Shown one piece after another: positions 61,424 to 64,000 of a stretch of DNA of 64,000 nucleotides. A program made the position numbers and the translations under genes. Origin of the DNA: Zhongshania aliphaticivorans (GTDB taxonomy: Bacteria; Pseudomonadota; Gammaproteobacteria; Pseudomonadales; Spongiibacteraceae); assembly GCF_001586255.1 (NCBI RefSeq), contig NZ_CP014544.1, positions 3,007,501-3,071,500 of the forward strand. The letters are read 5' to 3'. The stretch's first letter is position 1, and each line of letters begins with the position of its first letter. A model generated the notes under the pieces. That model was not told the origin of the DNA, ran no database searches, and saw only the letters and a program-made list of their open reading frames with translations.

Positions 61424-62647
61424 ATGTCTGAAGCGCAACAGCCCGATTGTCCTGTGTCAGAGCAAAAGCCGCCACTGCTGTGGATGCAGAGCATTTTATT
61501 TTCTAGCACTCTCCTCATCGCAGCCATTGGCGTGCCATGGTATGGATTCAGCCAAGGCTTCACCTGGGGCGGCTGGCTCGCTTTTATTGTCATACTTGGC
61601 GCCAACGGTATGTCAATCACTGCCGGTTACCACCGCTTGTGGGCCCACAATAGCTATAAAGCACACCCTCTACTGAAAATCATGTTCGCCCTTTGGGGAG
61701 CTGCAGCGACCCAAAACAGTATTTTAATCTGGGCTTCGGGCCACCGCCGCCACCACCGTCATGTCGACGATATTGATAACGACCCCTATTCAGCAAAGAA
61801 AGGCCTGTGGTATTCCCATATTGGCTGGATGCTAAGAGATTACGAAGCGAGCAGCGACGACTTCAGTAATGCCCGCGACCTACAACGCGATAAAATAGTT
61901 ATGTGGCAACACAACAACTATCTCGCCTTGGTGCTTATTATGAATATTGCACCTGCGGTAATCCTCGGCTTTATCACCGGCAATATGCTGGAAAACATCC
62001 TGCTTGCGGGGGTTCTGCGTCTGGTAGTTAGCCACCACACCACCTTTTTTATTAATTCTCTCGCTCACTACTGGGGCCGCCGTCCTTACACCGACGAAAA
62101 CACTGCCCGCGACAATGATTTTCTTGCGCTACTCACCTACGGCGAGGGCTATCACAACTACCACCATATTTTCCAAAATGACTACCGCAATGGTATTCGC
62201 TGGTGGCAATACGACCCCACCAAATGGCTCATTAAAGCCGCCTCATGGCTTGGCCTCACTTGGGACTTACGCAAAGTACCCGATTTCAAAATTCAGCGCG
62301 CCATACTCACCATGCAGTTTAAAAAGGCAGAAAGCGCATTACGCCAGAGCAAGGGTGCCGATGCTAAACACTTTGGCGCGTTTCTTGAGCAGGAATACCA
62401 ACAGTTTTGCGAATATCTCAATGACTGGAGTACGGTAAGCCAATCTTGGATGGAAGCTAAACGCGGGCTCATCAGCGCTCAAAAAGAAGCCTTACAAGAA
62501 AATTTCGTCGGCAAGAAAGAGCAACTGCAACTCAACTTCAACCACGCGTGGGAGCACGCAACCCTGCGTACGCGCCTGAAAGAACTGGAATACGCATTAA
62601 AAATGCAGCGCAAACGTTTGCAATTGCTTAGCGTGCAAATGGCATAA
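61424..62647 (+). CDS. Acyl-CoA/acyl-lipid delta-9 desaturase
   Basis: A 407-residue membrane di-iron enzyme. Three histidine boxes: HRLWAH, HRRHHRH and HNYHH. Membrane segments flank them (SILFSSTLLIAAIGVPWYG; WLAFIVILGANGMSITAGY). Introduces the delta-9 double bond in membrane fatty acids. The last 110 residues are a hydrophilic helical extension rich in K, Q and E (LKELEYALKMQRKRLQLL), longer than in typical bacterial desaturases. Confidence 0.9.
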   Translation: MSEAQQPDCPVSEQKPPLLWMQSILFSSTLLIAAIGVPWYGFSQGFTWGGWLAFIVILGANGMSITAGYHRLWAHNSYKAHPLLKIMFALWGAAATQNSILIWASGHRRHHRHVDDIDNDPYSAKKGLWYSHIGWMLRDYEASSDDFSNARDLQRDKIVMWQHNNYLALVLIMNIAPAVILGFITGNMLENILLAGVLRLVVSHHTTFFINSLAHYWGRRPYTDENTARDNDFLALLTYGEGYHNYHHIFQNDYRNGIRWWQYDPTKWLIKAASWLGLTWDLRKVPDFKIQRAILTMQFKKAESALRQSKGADAKHFGAFLEQEYQQFCEYLNDWSTVSQSWMEAKRGLISAQKEALQENFVGKKEQLQLNFNHAWEHATLRTRLKELEYALKMQRKRLQLLSVQMA

Positions 62648-62674
62648 GGATTTTGAGCCTTAAAAAAGGCGCGC

Positions 62675-63110
62675 TAGGCCACTGCTGCCCCACAGTTTGA
62701 CAGTCATAAGACCACCCTCATTTGAGGTTGGTCTTATGAGCGGCGGCGGACCTGGATTAAATATCTCTACCAGCGCTTTCCTCTCAAACAGATCCAGTTG
62801 TAACGCTCTCAGCATGCGTTGAACGGTCCACCCTTTTTTCGCACTGGAACGTCCAAATGCCACCAGTAAGTACACGCAGCCAGAGCAATCCATATCTGCG
62901 TTAAAACTGTATTCTTTGAGCTGCCGACAAAGACTTTAATCTTAAGGATTTGCTTGATCGCCTTTAAGAACTACTCCACTTTCCATTGGTCCTTATAAAT
63001 CGCCGCAATCGCTGCTGACAGCGTAAAGTTGTTGTCAGAAATTAATAATGTCGATGTGTTTCAGCATCGCGGTAACCAATTCGACGTACTAAAAACCCAA
63101 AAAGACCAAT
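62675..63110 (-). pseudogene. Decayed IS4-family transposase, C-terminal part
   Basis: Reading back across the minus strand in shifting frames gives fragments of an IS4 transposase: RRIGYRDAETHRHY, SDNNFTLSAAIAAIYKDQWKVE, FLKAIKQILKIKVFVGSSKN, TQIWIALAA, KKGWTVQRMLRALQLDLFERKALVEIFNPGPP. There is an in-frame TAG in place of the residue after WKVE (62971-62973) and at least two frameshifts. No N-terminal half is visible, so the element is dead and truncated. Confidence 0.8.
62704..62739. repeat. Inverted repeat at the end of the IS4 remnant
   Basis: Arms TCATAAGACCACCCTCA and TGAGGTTGGTCTTATGA (one mismatch) just downstream of the transposase end; probably the element's terminal hairpin, with GTGGGGCAGCAGTGG nearby as a candidate right end. 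Confidence 0.6.
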
Positions 63111-63483
63111 AAATCCTACGAGCAAGCTACGCCTTCTTATTATCAACATTATTATAGACCCTACATATTTATTATTTGTATCCAGGAAAATAACGCCTCC
63201 TTGAAACTAGTTCTCGTGTCTACTAAAAATGTTTAATTAAAATTACATTCAGCAAACATACGTATTATCAGTAAATGCGTGAAACACCATGGGTGCCTCA
63301 CAAGATTTATCTCATCGAAAACTAACACTGATAAAACATGGTGAGTAGCTACTGATTTCCGTACTAGCATGGGTAATATGAATTTAATAACGAGGGAGGC
63401 ACAATTTGCATAGTCCGGAATCGGCTATTAAGCGATCTACAGACTTAATAGCGATCCATATTTCAAACCTGAAAATAATTGAG
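63111..63483. other. Intergenic region, no recognised content
   Basis: About 370 bp, A/T-rich. Small reading frames occur in it but have no support. It may contain further decayed IS or gene remnants. Confidence 0.5.
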
Positions 63484-64000
63484 TTAACTTCCTTTCCCGA
63501 GATACCCCCGCCACCCGCCGAAATGGCTAATGTCTTCTGCTCCCGCCAAACCGGAGGCTTCGCAGATAAAGCCACTCACCTGGCTGCCATCTGCCAGCGT
63601 GACTTTACCGATTCCCAAAGGCGCAGGAATGCCCGCGACAAAGCTGCCGAATTCGCTGGCGGGTAGCGACCACACTTCTACTTCAATTGCTTGGCCTTCT
63701 CCCGCTGGCGCAATCACCATACCTGGCCTAAATGGCGGGCCACCAGCCAGCGCATAGAGTTTGTAATTTGGCGCCGATGTGGTTTTTTCAAGCAGGTAGC
63801 CTCCGCGCTCGGTGAGCTGCCAATTTAGTGGCTGACCTTGTAAGTGAGCGCCGCACACTGCCACGGCTATGCGCTGCTGGTTAGCAACAGGGCTCGCCGC
63901 AGTCGGCTGGAAGGCGCCTTGATCTTTGCCCAGCGGCAATTGGAAATACTGTTGCATGCGATTGGCGATCGACAGCAGGCGGCGATCGGTAAAGGCCTCA
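63484..64000 (-). CDS. atzF: Allophanate hydrolase, C-terminal part; 5' end outside the window
   Basis: The reading frame enters at the right edge (EAFTDRRLLSIANR then MQQYF). It contains the C-terminal domain of allophanate hydrolase: VAVCGAHLQGQPLNWQLTERGGYLLE, YKLYALAGGPPFRPGMV, EVEVWSLPASEFGSFVAGIPAPLGIG, and FGGWRGYL at the end. The enzyme splits allophanate to ammonia and CO2 after urea carboxylase. The amidase half and any urea carboxylase gene would lie further right. The ATG at 63957 is internal, not the start. Confidence 0.85.
   Translation of the reverse strand, partial: EAFTDRRLLSIANRMQQYFQLPLGKDQGAFQPTAASPVANQQRIAVAVCGAHLQGQPLNWQLTERGGYLLEKTTSAPNYKLYALAGGPPFRPGMVIAPAGEGQAIEVEVWSLPASEFGSFVAGIPAPLGIGKVTLADGSQVSGFICEASGLAGAEDISHFGGWRGYLGKGS

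Noticed and set aside
63406-63757. Plus-strand frames opposite the allophanate hydrolase fragment
   Set aside because: The minus-strand product has clear allophanate hydrolase motifs to its end; the opposite frames are shadows.

Overview
The window looks like the chromosome of a marine-type gammaproteobacterium of moderate GC. The family resemblances (SppA, DUF2069, WrbA, Tad locus, LuxO-like regulator) fit the Cellvibrionales/Spongiibacteraceae neighbourhood, but this placement is an inference from gene content; there is no rRNA or other marker gene here.

Layout. 1-8 kb: housekeeping genes (diacylglycerol kinase fragment, glpE, sppA, DUF2069, wrbA, arsC, a TlpA-like lipoprotein, a macrodomain protein, a lipase-like hydrolase, TerC, a VIT-family protein). 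8-18.3 kb: signalling block, with a porin / PhnD-like binding protein / hybrid kinase operon, a LuxO-like sigma-54 activator overlapping a REC-Hpt phosphotransfer protein, and a divergent cytoplasmic hybrid kinase. 18.5-33.2 kb: exopolysaccharide locus (WecG-type transferase fused to a degenerate sugar transferase, Wza, Wzz-like, polymerase/ligase, pyruvyl transferase, three GT2 enzymes, two almost identical sugar transferases, Wzx, an EAL phosphodiesterase). 33.4-36.5 kb: GAF/CHASE/PAS hybrid kinase. 36.6-51.2 kb: a Tad-type pilus locus read entirely on the minus strand, with seven near-identical small pilin-like genes between tadD and a duplicated cpaB. 51.6-64 kb: ordinary accessory and metabolic genes (a Fur-box gene, SDR, MscS, DUF481, Crp/Fnr, class II aldolase, Mpo1-like, ketopantoate reductase-like, TonB receptor, desaturase), a decayed IS4 transposase and the 3' part of an allophanate hydrolase gene.

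How it may work together. Fifteen sequences match the sigma-54 -24/-12 element (TGGCAC-N5-TTGCW). Thirteen of them lie before exopolysaccharide, EAL and Tad genes. Each of these thirteen has, about 80-140 bp upstream, a palindrome of the form TTGCA-N3-TGCAA, which is the motif I recall for Vibrio LuxO. The LuxO-like activator and a LuxU-like REC-Hpt protein are encoded in the same window. The simplest reading is a quorum/phosphorelay-controlled surface-attachment regulon (polysaccharide, Tad pilus, c-di-GMP hydrolysis), whose most unusual part is a four-cassette, seven-gene array of candidate pilin subunits.
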